Assembly (NCBI GenBank): GCA_964437595.1 | Contig: CAYTHO010000002.1 | Location: 62,001-126,000 of the forward strand | DNA from: DSYU01 sp964437595 | GTDB taxonomy: Bacteria > Chloroflexota > Anaerolineae > Anaerolineales > Anaerolineaceae | DNA: 64,000 nt | Direction of reading: 5' to 3' | Shown here: positions 44,792-54,021 of the stretch, in pieces | How the letters are laid out: each line of letters opens with the position of its first letter | Position numbering within the stretch: position 1 is the first letter of the stretch | The notes under the pieces: model-generated | What the model was told of the DNA's origin: nothing | The model's database searches: none | What the model saw: only the letters and a program-made list of their open reading frames with translations | Translations under genes and position numbers: made by a program

Positions 44792-46231
44792 TCATATACT
44801 TTTTCCCAGCGCATTCTTCAGCCCCACCAGCAGCGCGCCTTCTTCCTCAGGAAGCACAGTGCGCGGGTCGAGCACCACGCGCTCAGCCTCCACACGGGCA
44901 ATAATGGGCGGCGAGCTTGCCCGCAGGCGGGCTAAAAAGCGATTGGGCTGCATCCCTTCCAACGCCAGTAAAAAGGTCGGCAGAGTCTCTTCCGGTAAGC
45001 TGCCCCCACCGATTGTCGATTTTCCCTCAATAACAGTACCGGTCCCAATGATCTCGCTCCAACGGTTCGCGCGCGCGCGGATATGCGCGGGCGGGCAGGA
45101 AATCATCTGCCAGATTGGGATTTCTCGCTCGGCCTCGTCTTTCAAATAATGCAGCAAGGTAGCTGAAAGCCCGGCGAGGCACAGCTTATCAGCGCGCAGC
45201 GCGCGCGCCAGGGGATGTTTTTTTATTTTCGCCACCAGGTCGCCCCGCCCAAGAATGATCCCGGCCTGGGGGCCGCCCAACAGCTTATCTCCAGAGAAGC
45301 AAACCAGGTCGGCTCCGGTCGCCAGTGATTCTTGCACAGTGGGTTCATGCAGCAGCCCAAAGCGGGCAGTATCCAGCAGCACGCCCGAACCGAGATCATC
45401 CAGCACGACTACTTGATGGCGGTGCCCCACCTGGACGAGTTCTGCCAGGGAGGGTTCGGTGGTAAAACCGATGATGCGAAAATTCGAATGATGGGCGCGC
45501 ATCACCAACCCGGTGGACTCCTGCAGGGCCTCTTCGTAATCACGGACATGCACTCGATTGGTAGTGCCTACCTCCACCAGCTTTGCCCCCGACTGGCTCA
45601 TCACTTCTGGGATGCGAAATCCACCGCCAATCTCGATTAACTGGCTACGCGCAATAATTACCCGCTTGCGGCGAGCCAATGCGGTCAAAGATAACAGAAG
45701 GGCTGCCGCGTTATTGTTTACTACCAGTGCGGCCTCGGCGCCCGTCAAACGCTGCAGTAGAGCCTCGGCATGTACCAGGCGCGACCCGCGCGCTCCTCGC
45801 CCAAGGTCAAATTCAAGGTTATTGTAGCCCTGTGCTGTGCTTTGTATAGCCTGGATCGCAGCCCGACTGAGAGGAGACCGTCCAAGGTTGGTGTGCAGCA
45901 CTACACCTGTAGCGTTAATCACCGGCAGCAAGCTGGGTCGCATACGCTGCTCCAACTGCTCTGATACCCGGTCCAGGATTGCCATTCGCTCCGCTGCCAG
46001 TTTTCTACCGGAGGGTTTGGTTTTCTCTCCATCGCCCACCTTCTCTACCGTCTGGGCTGGATGCTGTAAACGCAGCTCTTGTGCTTGCATAAGCTGGGCC
46101 CGTATGCTGGACAATTCCTCACGGATGGTTTCCAACGTTTGCGAGCGACCATAGATAGCGATCAACTCGGCGGCTCGATGCGTCTGCAGGAGTTGTTCTA
46201 CGGATGGCAGTCCGCGGAGGGTATCAGTCAT
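44792..46231 (-). CDS. selA: L-seryl-tRNA(Sec) selenium transferase
   Basis: A 479-residue PLP enzyme that converts Ser-tRNA(Sec) to Sec-tRNA(Sec) with selenophosphate. I start it at ATG 46231 (MTDTLRGLPSVEQLL), a typical SelA start that lies one base after the stop of the upstream gene; the longer ORF overlaps that gene. The N-terminal LPSVEQLL helix, INATGVVLHTNLGRSPLS (105-122), NNNAAALLL (172-180), and the PLP lysine Lys316 in FSGDKLLGGPQAG are conserved. Its presence implies selenocysteine use, but selB, selC and selD are not in the window and I see no in-frame TGA selenoprotein gene nearby. Confidence 0.96.
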   Translation of the reverse strand: MTDTLRGLPSVEQLLQTHRAAELIAIYGRSQTLETIREELSSIRAQLMQAQELRLQHPAQTVEKVGDGEKTKPSGRKLAAERMAILDRVSEQLEQRMRPSLLPVINATGVVLHTNLGRSPLSRAAIQAIQSTAQGYNNLEFDLGRGARGSRLVHAEALLQRLTGAEAALVVNNNAAALLLSLTALARRKRVIIARSQLIEIGGGFRIPEVMSQSGAKLVEVGTTNRVHVRDYEEALQESTGLVMRAHHSNFRIIGFTTEPSLAELVQVGHRHQVVVLDDLGSGVLLDTARFGLLHEPTVQESLATGADLVCFSGDKLLGGPQAGIILGRGDLVAKIKKHPLARALRADKLCLAGLSATLLHYLKDEAEREIPIWQMISCPPAHIRARANRWSEIIGTGTVIEGKSTIGGGSLPEETLPTFLLALEGMQPNRFLARLRASSPPIIARVEAERVVLDPRTVLPEEEGALLVGLKNALGKSI

Positions 46232-46232
46232 C

Positions 46233-46700
46233 CTAATCGTCCTCGTCGTAATCTTCAACTTCTTCGCCATCTTCAGACGCATTCTCGCCTGCCACAGCAG
46301 TGTGGTTTTCTGGTGACCATTGGCTGCGCTCGCCCATACGCAGCAGAAACTCGATCACTGCAAACCCCATGGCCAAAACGATCGCCAGGCCTGATGTCAA
46401 CACCCGGCCCATCTGCAGCCAGGCGAGCAAGCTGGCATAAATGCCAACCCACATCGCCTCGCGCAGCACTGCTCCACCATCCACCGGCGGGTTTGTAGGA
46501 AAACGACGGTTAAAGAAATACACCACCGGCAGCGCCGTACCACTAAATGCCAGGGTGAACAGGAAAAAGAACAGCCAGCGCGGGCCCAGTGTCGGCAAGG
46601 TCAGGAATATCAGCAGGATCAACCCGCCCCACCCAATGACACCTAGCACGAGGCTAATCCATAAGAACGACCAAAATGAGGGCAGTTTTTGTATATTCAC
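46233..46700 (-). CDS. Small four-helix membrane protein with an acidic tail
   Basis: A 155-residue protein starting at GTG 46700 (AAGG upstream). Four hydrophobic segments (about 9-31, 41-62, 82-96, 101-118) are followed by a very acidic, probably cytoplasmic tail rich in Glu and Asp. I recognise no family; similar small proteins occur in Chloroflexota genomes, but I can give no function. It is the first gene of the minus-strand operon and its stop is one base from the selA start, so it is translationally linked to selA. Confidence 0.75.
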   Translation of the reverse strand: MNIQKLPSFWSFLWISLVLGVIGWGGLILLIFLTLPTLGPRWLFFFLFTLAFSGTALPVVYFFNRRFPTNPPVDGGAVLREAMWVGIYASLLAWLQMGRVLTSGLAIVLAMGFAVIEFLLRMGERSQWSPENHTAVAGENASEDGEEVEDYDEDD

Positions 46701-46718
46701 ACCACAACCTTGAAGAGG

Positions 46719-46747
46719 ATTATATCATCAGACGAAAACCGATGCCT
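46719..46747 (-). promoter_or_regulatory. Extended -10 promoter of the selA operon
   Basis: On the minus strand TGATATAAT is an extended -10 element (TATAAT at 46724-46719) about 20 bases before the GTG 46700. No good -35 hexamer is seen at normal spacing, which is common for extended -10 promoters. It is divergent from the metH promoter 70 bases away. Confidence 0.5.
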
Positions 46748-46808
46748 TCTAAAGGGACACATGTCAATGATATGCAAAACCCATACCAGCAATTACGAAT
46801 TTTTTTAT

Positions 46809-46837
46809 TTGAATAATCCGCTTACTTGTGGTATGAT
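46809..46837 (+). promoter_or_regulatory. Promoter of the SAM-riboswitch/metH transcript
   Basis: TTGAAT (46809-46814) and TATGAT (46832-46837) with a 17-base spacer, about 50 bases before the riboswitch. Good boxes, ideal spacing and the right place. Confidence 0.6.
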
Positions 46838-46885
46838 TTCTTCACAATTGAACAGGGCAACCGTTTGACTCAAAGACGACTGCCC

Positions 46886-47014
46886 CTCATCCAGAGAGGT
46901 GGAGGGACCGGCCCAATGATACCTCGGCAACCACTTTTAGATAAGCTGGTGCCAATTCCGGCAGAAACGAAAAAGACAGGCTGCTTGCGTAGCGCCAAGT
47001 TTCTGGAAGATGAG
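46886..47014 (+). ncRNA. SAM-I (S-box) riboswitch
   Basis: The conserved SAM-I core is plain: P1 strand CTCATC (46886-46891) with GATGAG (47009-47014), then CCAGAGAGGTGG, GAGGGACCGGCCC, AATGATACCTCGGCAACC (46915-46932) and GGTGCCAATTCCGGCAGA. It lies upstream of metH and is followed by a terminator hairpin, so binding of S-adenosylmethionine should lower expression of the methionine-synthesis genes. A 103-codon ORF across it is spurious. Confidence 0.97.
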
Positions 47015-47035
47015 ATGATCCGCGGTTCCACTTGC

Positions 47036-47062
47036 GCCTCTCGTATCCAGAGAGGCCTTTTT
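47036..47062 (+). terminator. Expression-platform terminator of the SAM-I riboswitch
   Basis: GCCTCTC (47036-47042) and GAGAGGC (47050-47056) form a stem with a 7-base loop, followed by CTTTTTG. It starts 22 bases after the aptamer and is the expected SAM-controlled attenuator. Confidence 0.9.
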
Positions 47063-47157
47063 GTTAAAGGTAGTACATATAAACATTGTTCGTTTCGTAG
47101 ACCAGTATTTTATCGATTACTGAGAACTGAAGATTGATCACCATACCAGGAGGGCCA

Positions 47158-50100
47158 ATGAGACAAAAATTCACCAACCGCCGTTATTTAGATGCTTTGC
47201 AGGATCGGATTATCATCTTTGACGGTGCAATGGGAACAAGCTTACAGGTACAAAACCTGGGGGCCGCCGAATTCGGCGGCGAGCAGTACAACGGCTGCAA
47301 TGATTATCTGGTCATCAGCTTTCCCCAGGCCGTTGAAAAAGTACATCGCTCTTTCCTGGAGGTAGGCGTTGATGTGATCGAAACGGATACCTTCCGATCG
47401 AACCGTATTACACTGGGCGAATACGGCCTGGGCGAACGCACCGACGAAATCAACCACACCGCGGCACAATTAGCCCGCCGCCTGGCAGACGAGTATAGTG
47501 AAAAGACAGGCCAGCCAAGGTTCGTCGCCGGATCCATTGGCCCTTCAGGGAAACTGCCCTCTATGGATGACCCCGAGCTTTCCAACGTTTCCTTTGATCA
47601 GTTAGCGGATATCTTCCGCGAACAGGCGAAAGGGCTGCTGGAGGGAGGAGTCGACTTAATTCTGATTGAAACCTCACAGGATATCCTTGAAGTAAAAGCG
47701 GCAATTGTGGGAATTCACCAGGCGTTTGAGGAAACCGGCATCTTCGTGCCCATCCAGGCCCAGGTGACTCTCGACACCACCGGGCGCATGCTGTTAGGCA
47801 CCGACATTCAGGCAGTGCAGACGATCCTGGAAGGCATGGGCATCGATGCTATTGGCCTCAACTGTTCTACCGGCCCGGATTACATGCGCGAACCTATTCG
47901 CATCCTGGGCGAGCAGTCAACCCTACCCGTTTCGTGCATTCCTAATGCTGGCCTGCCGCTCAATGTGGATGGACAGGCAGTCTACCCCCTGGAGCCGCAG
48001 CCCTTCGCAGATGCGCTCACAGAGTATGTAGAAAAATTCCACATCAACATTGTAGGCGGCTGCTGCGGTACCACACCCGAACACCTGGCACGATTAGTTG
48101 CTCAAATACGCGGCCAAAAACCTGCTCCGCGCCCCACTACAGTGGTTCCACGGCTCGCCTCCGCCACCCAGGCAATGAATATGCAGCAGGAACCCGCACC
48201 GTTTCTCATTGGGGAGCGGCTCAACACACAGGGCAGTGCCAAATTTAAGAAGATGATCCTGGCGGAAGACTTTGAATCCATCCAACAGGTCGCCGGGCAG
48301 CAGGTAGAAAGCGGCGCGCACGGCCTGGATTTATGTGTGGCGCTTACCGAACGCGCTGATGAAAACTTCCTCATGCACCGCGCGATCAAGACCCTGGCCC
48401 CCTCGGTACGCGTGCCCCTGGTATTCGACACTACCGAGCCAGACGTGATGGAAGCTGCCCTCAAGACAGCCCCTGGGCGCAGCCTGCTCAATTCGGTCAA
48501 CCTGGAAGCAGGAGGCGCCAAGGCTGACCGGCTCCTGAGCATGGCAAAAAAATATAATGCTGCTGTCATAGCCCTAACTATCGATGAGCAAGGCATGGCC
48601 AAGACTGCCGACCGCAAAGTGGAAGTGGCCCGCCGCATCCATGACATTGCTGTTATCGAGCATGGCCTGCTGCCCCAGGATCTCGTATTCGACGCTCTAA
48701 CCTTTACCCTCGCAACCGGCGACCCCGAGTTCAGCTCTTCAGCAATAGAAACATTGGAAGGTATCCGCCGCATCAAGGAAGCGCTGCCTGGAGTGCTCAC
48801 CTCACTAGGCGTTTCGAATGTTTCCTTTGGCCTATCACCCGCGGCCCGCGCAGTGTTGAACAGCATGATGCTCTACCATGCTGTTCAGAATGGTCTGGAT
48901 ATGGCCATCGTCAACCCAGCCCATATAACTCCACATTCTGAGATATCCTCCATCGAGCGTGAGCTGGCTGATGACCTGATCTTCAATCGCCGCCCGGATG
49001 CCCTACAGCGGCTCATCGAACACTTCATGCAGAACACCGGTACGCGCAACGATAAAGAGAGCGCCCAGGCTGCCGCCCTGCACTCGATGACACCCGAAGA
49101 GCGCCTGCATTGGCGCATTCTCTACCGCCACCGCGAGGATGTCGAAAAAGAAATCGATATCATTATCCAGCGCGATGCGCTTAATGGATGCAGCAGGCAT
49201 GAGGTTGCTGTGGAGATGTTGAATAATGTACTGCTGCCGGCTATGAAAGAGGTAGGCGATAAATTTGGCGCAGGCGAACTGATATTACCCTTTGTGCTTC
49301 AGTCTGCCGAAGTAATGAAGAAAGCCGTGTCGCACCTGGAAACCTACCTGGAAAAGAAAGCTGGAGTCACGAAAGGCACACTGGTATTAGCCACCGTCTA
49401 CGGAGATGTGCACGATATTGGGAAGAACCTGGTCAAAACCATCCTATCCAACAACGGTTACACTGTGATCGATCTGGGCAAGCAAGTGCCCGCAGAAACG
49501 ATTATCACCAAGGCTGTAGAAGCGAAAGCGGACGCAATTGGGCTGAGCGCGCTGCTGGTTTCTACCAGCAAGCAAATGCCGCTAATTGTCAACGAACTGC
49601 AGCGCCGCGGGTTAAGGTTCCCGGTGATGATCGGTGGTGCGGCGATTAATCGTCGGTTTGGACGGCGAATCCTGCTTACTGAGTCGGGCGATTTTTACGA
49701 GCCGGGTGTCTTTTACTGCAAGGATGCCTTCGAAGGATTATCCACGATGGACACCTTGGTTAATGAGGTGGAACGCCCCGCCCTGCTTGAGCGAGTGCGA
49801 AGGGAGTCCGAGTCGGAATTGGGTCGTGCAGCAAACAAGCCTGCCACTGGCACAGCCCCTCGCCAGCGGTCTACCGTAGGCCCCGCACTTGACATTCCCA
49901 CCCCACCTACGTGGGGGCCCCGAGTGGTACGCGATATGCCGCTGGAAATGGTTTTCAAGCATCTGCCTATCAACGAGCTATTCCGCCTCTCGTGGGGTGC
50001 AAAGAATACCCACGGCGCCGAATGGGTAAAGCTCGAATCCGAGTTCCGCGAGCGCCTGGACCGCATGTCCCGTGAAGCCATTCGCGAAGGCTGGCTTAAA

Positions 50101-50697
50101 CCCCAAGCCGTTTATGGTTACTGGCCCTGCCAATCGGAAGGCGATGACCTGGTGATTTACGTTCCTGAAACGGTTATCAGTGAATCAGCGGATCAGCGAT
50201 CAGAAGAGCTGCTGCGCTTCACCTTCCCACGCCAGTCCTCTGGCGATTACCTGTGCCTGGCCGATTATTTTGCTCCAGTAGAATCTAAAAAGATTGACGT
50301 GGTTGCGCTGCAGGTGGTGACCGTTGGACAGGCAGCCAGCGATCGCTTTGAGCGCCTGCAGAATGCGGGAGATTACACTGAGGCCTATTTCACCCACGGC
50401 CTGGGCGTACAGACCGCCGAAGCAACTGCCGATTACCTGCATAACCATATCCGCCGTGAACTGGGCCTTTCCTCTGAGCAGGGCAAACGCTACTCTTGGG
50501 GCTATCCAGCTATCCCAGAACTCGATGATCATGCGAAAGTATTCCAACTGCTCCCTGCTGAGCAAGAACTGGGCATGAACCTTACCAGTGCGTACCAGCT
50601 TGTACCCGAACAGTCTACAGCCGCCATTGTCATCCACCACCCCGAAGCCCGTTATTACAATATCGGCGAAAGCCGGGTGGAACAATTGATGCGATAG
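47158..50697 (+). CDS. metH: Cobalamin-dependent methionine synthase
   Basis: An 1179-residue enzyme from ATG 47158 (AGGAGGG four bases upstream; the TTG eight codons earlier is rejected). Order: homocysteine domain (DGAMGTS near 22, zinc Cys302-Cys303 in GGCCGTTPEH), methyltetrahydrofolate domain (about 345-600), cap and B12 domains with the lower-ligand motif DVHDIGKN (His752), and the SAM-dependent reactivation domain (about 920-1179, YGYWPCQSEGD). It transfers the methyl group of 5-methyl-THF to homocysteine. Size and domain set match the full-length E. coli type (1227). It is controlled by the SAM-I riboswitch and followed 64 bases on by a second homocysteine methyltransferase fused to MTHFR. 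Confidence 0.97.
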   Translation: MRQKFTNRRYLDALQDRIIIFDGAMGTSLQVQNLGAAEFGGEQYNGCNDYLVISFPQAVEKVHRSFLEVGVDVIETDTFRSNRITLGEYGLGERTDEINHTAAQLARRLADEYSEKTGQPRFVAGSIGPSGKLPSMDDPELSNVSFDQLADIFREQAKGLLEGGVDLILIETSQDILEVKAAIVGIHQAFEETGIFVPIQAQVTLDTTGRMLLGTDIQAVQTILEGMGIDAIGLNCSTGPDYMREPIRILGEQSTLPVSCIPNAGLPLNVDGQAVYPLEPQPFADALTEYVEKFHINIVGGCCGTTPEHLARLVAQIRGQKPAPRPTTVVPRLASATQAMNMQQEPAPFLIGERLNTQGSAKFKKMILAEDFESIQQVAGQQVESGAHGLDLCVALTERADENFLMHRAIKTLAPSVRVPLVFDTTEPDVMEAALKTAPGRSLLNSVNLEAGGAKADRLLSMAKKYNAAVIALTIDEQGMAKTADRKVEVARRIHDIAVIEHGLLPQDLVFDALTFTLATGDPEFSSSAIETLEGIRRIKEALPGVLTSLGVSNVSFGLSPAARAVLNSMMLYHAVQNGLDMAIVNPAHITPHSEISSIERELADDLIFNRRPDALQRLIEHFMQNTGTRNDKESAQAAALHSMTPEERLHWRILYRHREDVEKEIDIIIQRDALNGCSRHEVAVEMLNNVLLPAMKEVGDKFGAGELILPFVLQSAEVMKKAVSHLETYLEKKAGVTKGTLVLATVYGDVHDIGKNLVKTILSNNGYTVIDLGKQVPAETIITKAVEAKADAIGLSALLVSTSKQMPLIVNELQRRGLRFPVMIGGAAINRRFGRRILLTESGDFYEPGVFYCKDAFEGLSTMDTLVNEVERPALLERVRRESESELGRAANKPATGTAPRQRSTVGPALDIPTPPTWGPRVVRDMPLEMVFKHLPINELFRLSWGAKNTHGAEWVKLESEFRERLDRMSREAIREGWLKPQAVYGYWPCQSEGDDLVIYVPETVISESADQRSEELLRFTFPRQSSGDYLCLADYFAPVESKKIDVVALQVVTVGQAASDRFERLQNAGDYTEAYFTHGLGVQTAEATADYLHNHIRRELGLSSEQGKRYSWGYPAIPELDDHAKVFQLLPAEQELGMNLTSAYQLVPEQSTAAIVIHHPEARYYNIGESRVEQLMR

Positions 50698-50761
50698 ACA
50701 CAAAGGCGAATTCCATTCCTGTTTCGCGCGAATGCGATTCGCAATAAAAGTTGAGAAACCT

Positions 50762-52648
50762 ATGCCAGACCAGAATCCTTTCCTTACTCTTCTCGAATCC
50801 GGACAGCCTATTCTTTCGGACGGCGCGATGGGCACCGTGCTGCACGCGCGTGGCGTAAACCTCGATGGCTGTTTCGATGCGCTCAACCTCACTCAACCAG
50901 CTCTAGTCGGTGAGATCCACCGGGAATATATCGAAGCCGGCTCGCAGATCATCCAGACCAACACCTTTGGCGCTAACCGTTATAAGCTGGCCCGTCATGG
51001 CCTGGAGAATGATGTCATGCGCATCAATACCGCCGGGGTCGAATTGGCCCGCCGGGTGGTATGGGCATCTTTCAAGCCGGTGCTCATTGCTGGCGATGTT
51101 GGCCCGCTCGGCGTGCGCCTGGCGCCCTTCGGACGGGTAAAACCGGAGCAGGCTCGCGATATTTTTGCGGAACAGATCGGCGCTCTGGCCCAGGCCGGCG
51201 TGGACCTGTTGATCATTGAGACGATGAGCGATCTATTGGAAATTAACGAGGCTATTCAGGCAGCGCAGCGGATTGCCCCCGGGCTGCCGGTAATCGCATC
51301 GATGACTTTTACCCGTGATGACCGCACCTTGCTCGGCGACAGCCCGGCCAAAGTTGCTCTTTCGATGCACCAGGCTGGCGCCGCCGTATTGGGCGTCAAT
51401 TGTTCTGGCGGGCCTAATCAGATCCTGCGCATCCTCAAACAGATGCGTGCTGCTGTTCCGGATGGTTACTTTTCGGCCATGCCTAACGCCGGCTGGCCAG
51501 AACAGGTGGGCGGACGCATCATGTACCCCGCCGGCCCGGAGTACTTCGGCGAGTATGCGCTGACGTTTTACGAAGCTGGCACAAGCGTTCTCGGCGGCTG
51601 CTGCGGCACCACCCCTGAGCATATTGCCGCCATGTCCAAAGCCATACAGGCCGGCCCGCGCCATAAACACGCCAACGGGCAGACGATGCCCGGTGTGGAG
51701 GTTGAGGAGGCGCTGCCAGGAACCCAGCCCACCCAACTGGCCCAGAAATTGGCCGCCGGGAAGTTTGTTGTTGCGGTGGAGATGGACCCGCCGCGCGGTC
51801 TTTCTACGCACAAACTGCTGGCCGGGGCCTCGCTGCTGGCCGAAGCCGGCGCCGATGTGATCAATGTTGCTGACAGCCCCATGGCTCGCATGCGCATGAG
51901 CCCCTGGGCGGTCTGCAACCTGATCCAGCGCCGCATTGGCATTGAGACCGTGCTGCACTTTCCCACCCGTGGGCGCAACCTGCTCCGCGTACAAGGGGAC
52001 CTGCTTGCCGCCCATGCACTGGATGTGCGCAACGTTTTTGTCGTCATGGGAGATCCCACCTCCATCGGCGATTATCCCAACGCAGCCGATAACTATGATG
52101 TAGTGCCTTCCGGATTGATCAAGCTGATCAAGCAGGGTTTCAATACTGGGGTTGACCATGCCGGTTCAGATATTGGTCAGCCCACTTCCTTCTTTGCAGG
52201 GTGCGCGCTCAACCTCTCCCCAATGGAGCCTGAGGCAGAAATCAAGAACCTGCGCCGCAAGTTGAAAGCTGGAGCAGATTTTATCCTGACCCAACCCATT
52301 TTTGACCCACCCGCCGCTGCTTGTTTCTTAGAGCAGATTCGCCAGGAGCTTGGCGCGCTGCCCCCGGTGCTGCTGGGCGTCTTACCATTGGTCAGCAGCC
52401 GGCACGCGGCATTTTTACACAATGAAGTGCCTGGCCTTACCATCCCTGAGGCGATCCGCACGCGCATCGATGCTGCGGAAAATACAGTTACCGAAAATGT
52501 AAAGACAAATGCGTCCGCCGAAGGAATAAAAATTGCGATAGAATTAGTAGAACAGATGCGATCTCATGTGCAGGGCGTTTATATCATGCCTCCTTTCAAC
52601 CGCTTTGATTACGCGGCGGAGATCATCGAAGCCATTAACAAAAAATAA
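50762..52648 (+). CDS. Bifunctional homocysteine S-methyltransferase / methylenetetrahydrofolate reductase
   Basis: A 628-residue fusion. I start at ATG 50762 (MPDQNPFLTLLESGQPILSDGAMG); an upstream in-frame ATG at 50732 adds ten residues without a ribosome site. Residues 1-300 are a homocysteine methyltransferase domain with DGAMGT and the zinc cysteines Cys280-Cys281 (GGCCGTTPEH). Residues 325-620 are a MetF-like TIM barrel (VAVEMDPPRG, VFVVMGDPTS, GADFILTQPIF). It is the YitJ type of Gram-positive bacteria. In this operon the MetF half would supply 5-methyl-THF to MetH, while the first half may use another methyl donor such as S-methylmethionine; the second point is inference. Confidence 0.94.
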   Translation: MPDQNPFLTLLESGQPILSDGAMGTVLHARGVNLDGCFDALNLTQPALVGEIHREYIEAGSQIIQTNTFGANRYKLARHGLENDVMRINTAGVELARRVVWASFKPVLIAGDVGPLGVRLAPFGRVKPEQARDIFAEQIGALAQAGVDLLIIETMSDLLEINEAIQAAQRIAPGLPVIASMTFTRDDRTLLGDSPAKVALSMHQAGAAVLGVNCSGGPNQILRILKQMRAAVPDGYFSAMPNAGWPEQVGGRIMYPAGPEYFGEYALTFYEAGTSVLGGCCGTTPEHIAAMSKAIQAGPRHKHANGQTMPGVEVEEALPGTQPTQLAQKLAAGKFVVAVEMDPPRGLSTHKLLAGASLLAEAGADVINVADSPMARMRMSPWAVCNLIQRRIGIETVLHFPTRGRNLLRVQGDLLAAHALDVRNVFVVMGDPTSIGDYPNAADNYDVVPSGLIKLIKQGFNTGVDHAGSDIGQPTSFFAGCALNLSPMEPEAEIKNLRRKLKAGADFILTQPIFDPPAAACFLEQIRQELGALPPVLLGVLPLVSSRHAAFLHNEVPGLTIPEAIRTRIDAAENTVTENVKTNASAEGIKIAIELVEQMRSHVQGVYIMPPFNRFDYAAEIIEAINKK

Positions 52649-52747
52649 ATCTCTGCTACATGCTGCCAGACCGGCCCACAGGTTGACGCTGGCTGGCGGA
52701 TAACGATGTTGAGATTGCAGACCTAATTCTTTAACGAAAGCGACTTT

Positions 52748-54007
52748 ATGAACGCTTCCTGGTTCACCAACCGGACGCCGGCAGCAGTGCGGATATCTTT
52801 TCTCATCATCGCTGTTCTAATGCTGGCATCCTGTTATCCATTGAAAAACCTGGGGGCGGTTGAACCGGGCGGAGTGGAGCCATCCAACGGCTCTATCCCT
52901 GGCCCAAAAGAAAGCCTGGCAGCGACCTATACGCCCGCGCCCGTGGATTCGATGCCGCTGCGGCCAACTTCGGACCTGTCATCGCTGCTCACCCCTACCG
53001 CAGCACCTGAAATCGAGGGGTTATTCAACTTTCCGGAAAATGTCAATCCCCTCACTGGGTTGGTTGTGGATGATCCTTCCCGCCTGGAACGCCGCCCGTT
53101 GATGGTGAAGGTATCTAACTTTCCCCGTTCAGGCCGTCCACACGCGGGCCTATCGTTTGCCGACATGGCTTTTGAATACTATATCGGTTATGGTATGAAC
53201 CGTTACATGGGCGTTTACCTCAGCCAGGACTGTTCACAGGTTGGTCCAGTTCGGTCCGGGCGGCTGGTTGATGCGCAGTTGGGAGAAATGTACCAAAGCC
53301 TTCTTTTCTACGCGGACGCCGATCCACAGGTGGATAAGGTGATCCTGGCAGAGCTGGGACCTCGCGCGCTCGCCGAGCGAATTATCCCCTCTCCGCCCAA
53401 GTACCGCATCGGGAAAGTGCTGGATGAGACCACCCTGTTTGTCAACACTGCCGAACTGACTGATTATGTGAATAATAAACAAGAGGTTTCAAATTCACGC
53501 CGAGACCTGCGCGGCATGATTTTCAGTGATCTAATCCACCAGGTAAACAAACCAGCTACCAATCTTGGCGTTCAGTTTTGGACAACGACACGCGGCGAGT
53601 GGCACTATGATGACAAGTCTGAAAAATACCTGCGCTGGTCTGAAAATATTATTGGTGATAACAAAATAGAAATGATTCCGTTAGTTGATCGTTTAAATGA
53701 TCAGCAGCTTGCATTTTCGAATGTTATTATTCTATATGCAACATACATTGAATACGCACCTACCCTGCATGACATCCGTTTGTATGATAATACACAGGGG
53801 AAAAAGGCTATATTTTTTCGAGATGGGGTTATGATAGAGGGGAGTTGGAAAACAATTAGCAACGGCAGGCCAATTCAGTTTTTTAACAGTTGGGGGCTCC
53901 CCATGCACCTGAAGCCAGGAAACACCTGGATCATTTTAACAGGTGACAGCTCGAAATTCTCCGAAACAGCCCCTGGAACATGGGAACTTCGTTTCGATCT
54001 ACCTTGA
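52748..54007 (+). CDS. DUF3048 (YerB-like) lipoprotein
   Basis: A 419-residue lipoprotein (lipobox LASC, Cys29) with a Pro/Thr-rich linker. The DUF3048 opening NPLTGLVVDDPSRLERRPLMVKV and the following segments (GRPHAGLSFADMAFEY, VGPVRSGR) are clear, and the C-terminal DUF3048 half (LGVQFWTT through FFNSWGLPMHLKPG) is present. B. subtilis YerB is the named example; its biochemical role is unknown. Located 99 bases after the methionine genes with an ATG preceded by AACGAAAG. The last third is more AT-rich than its neighbours. The metallophosphoesterase starts 14 bases downstream. Confidence 0.9.
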   Translation: MNASWFTNRTPAAVRISFLIIAVLMLASCYPLKNLGAVEPGGVEPSNGSIPGPKESLAATYTPAPVDSMPLRPTSDLSSLLTPTAAPEIEGLFNFPENVNPLTGLVVDDPSRLERRPLMVKVSNFPRSGRPHAGLSFADMAFEYYIGYGMNRYMGVYLSQDCSQVGPVRSGRLVDAQLGEMYQSLLFYADADPQVDKVILAELGPRALAERIIPSPPKYRIGKVLDETTLFVNTAELTDYVNNKQEVSNSRRDLRGMIFSDLIHQVNKPATNLGVQFWTTTRGEWHYDDKSEKYLRWSENIIGDNKIEMIPLVDRLNDQQLAFSNVIILYATYIEYAPTLHDIRLYDNTQGKKAIFFRDGVMIEGSWKTISNGRPIQFFNSWGLPMHLKPGNTWIILTGDSSKFSETAPGTWELRFDLP

Positions 54008-54021
54008 TACACTGGAAAACT

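Noticed and set aside
46826..47137. A 103-codon plus-strand ORF upstream of metH
   Set aside because: It lies across the SAM-I riboswitch and its terminator; its peptide resembles nothing and has no ribosome site.
48102..48866. A 254-codon minus-strand ORF inside metH
   Set aside because: Antisense to the folate-binding domain of metH; low-complexity Ser/Arg/Ala composition and no ribosome site.
50200..50892. A 230-codon minus-strand ORF across the metH 3' end
   Set aside because: Antisense to the conserved activation domain and the start of the next gene; no recognisable protein.
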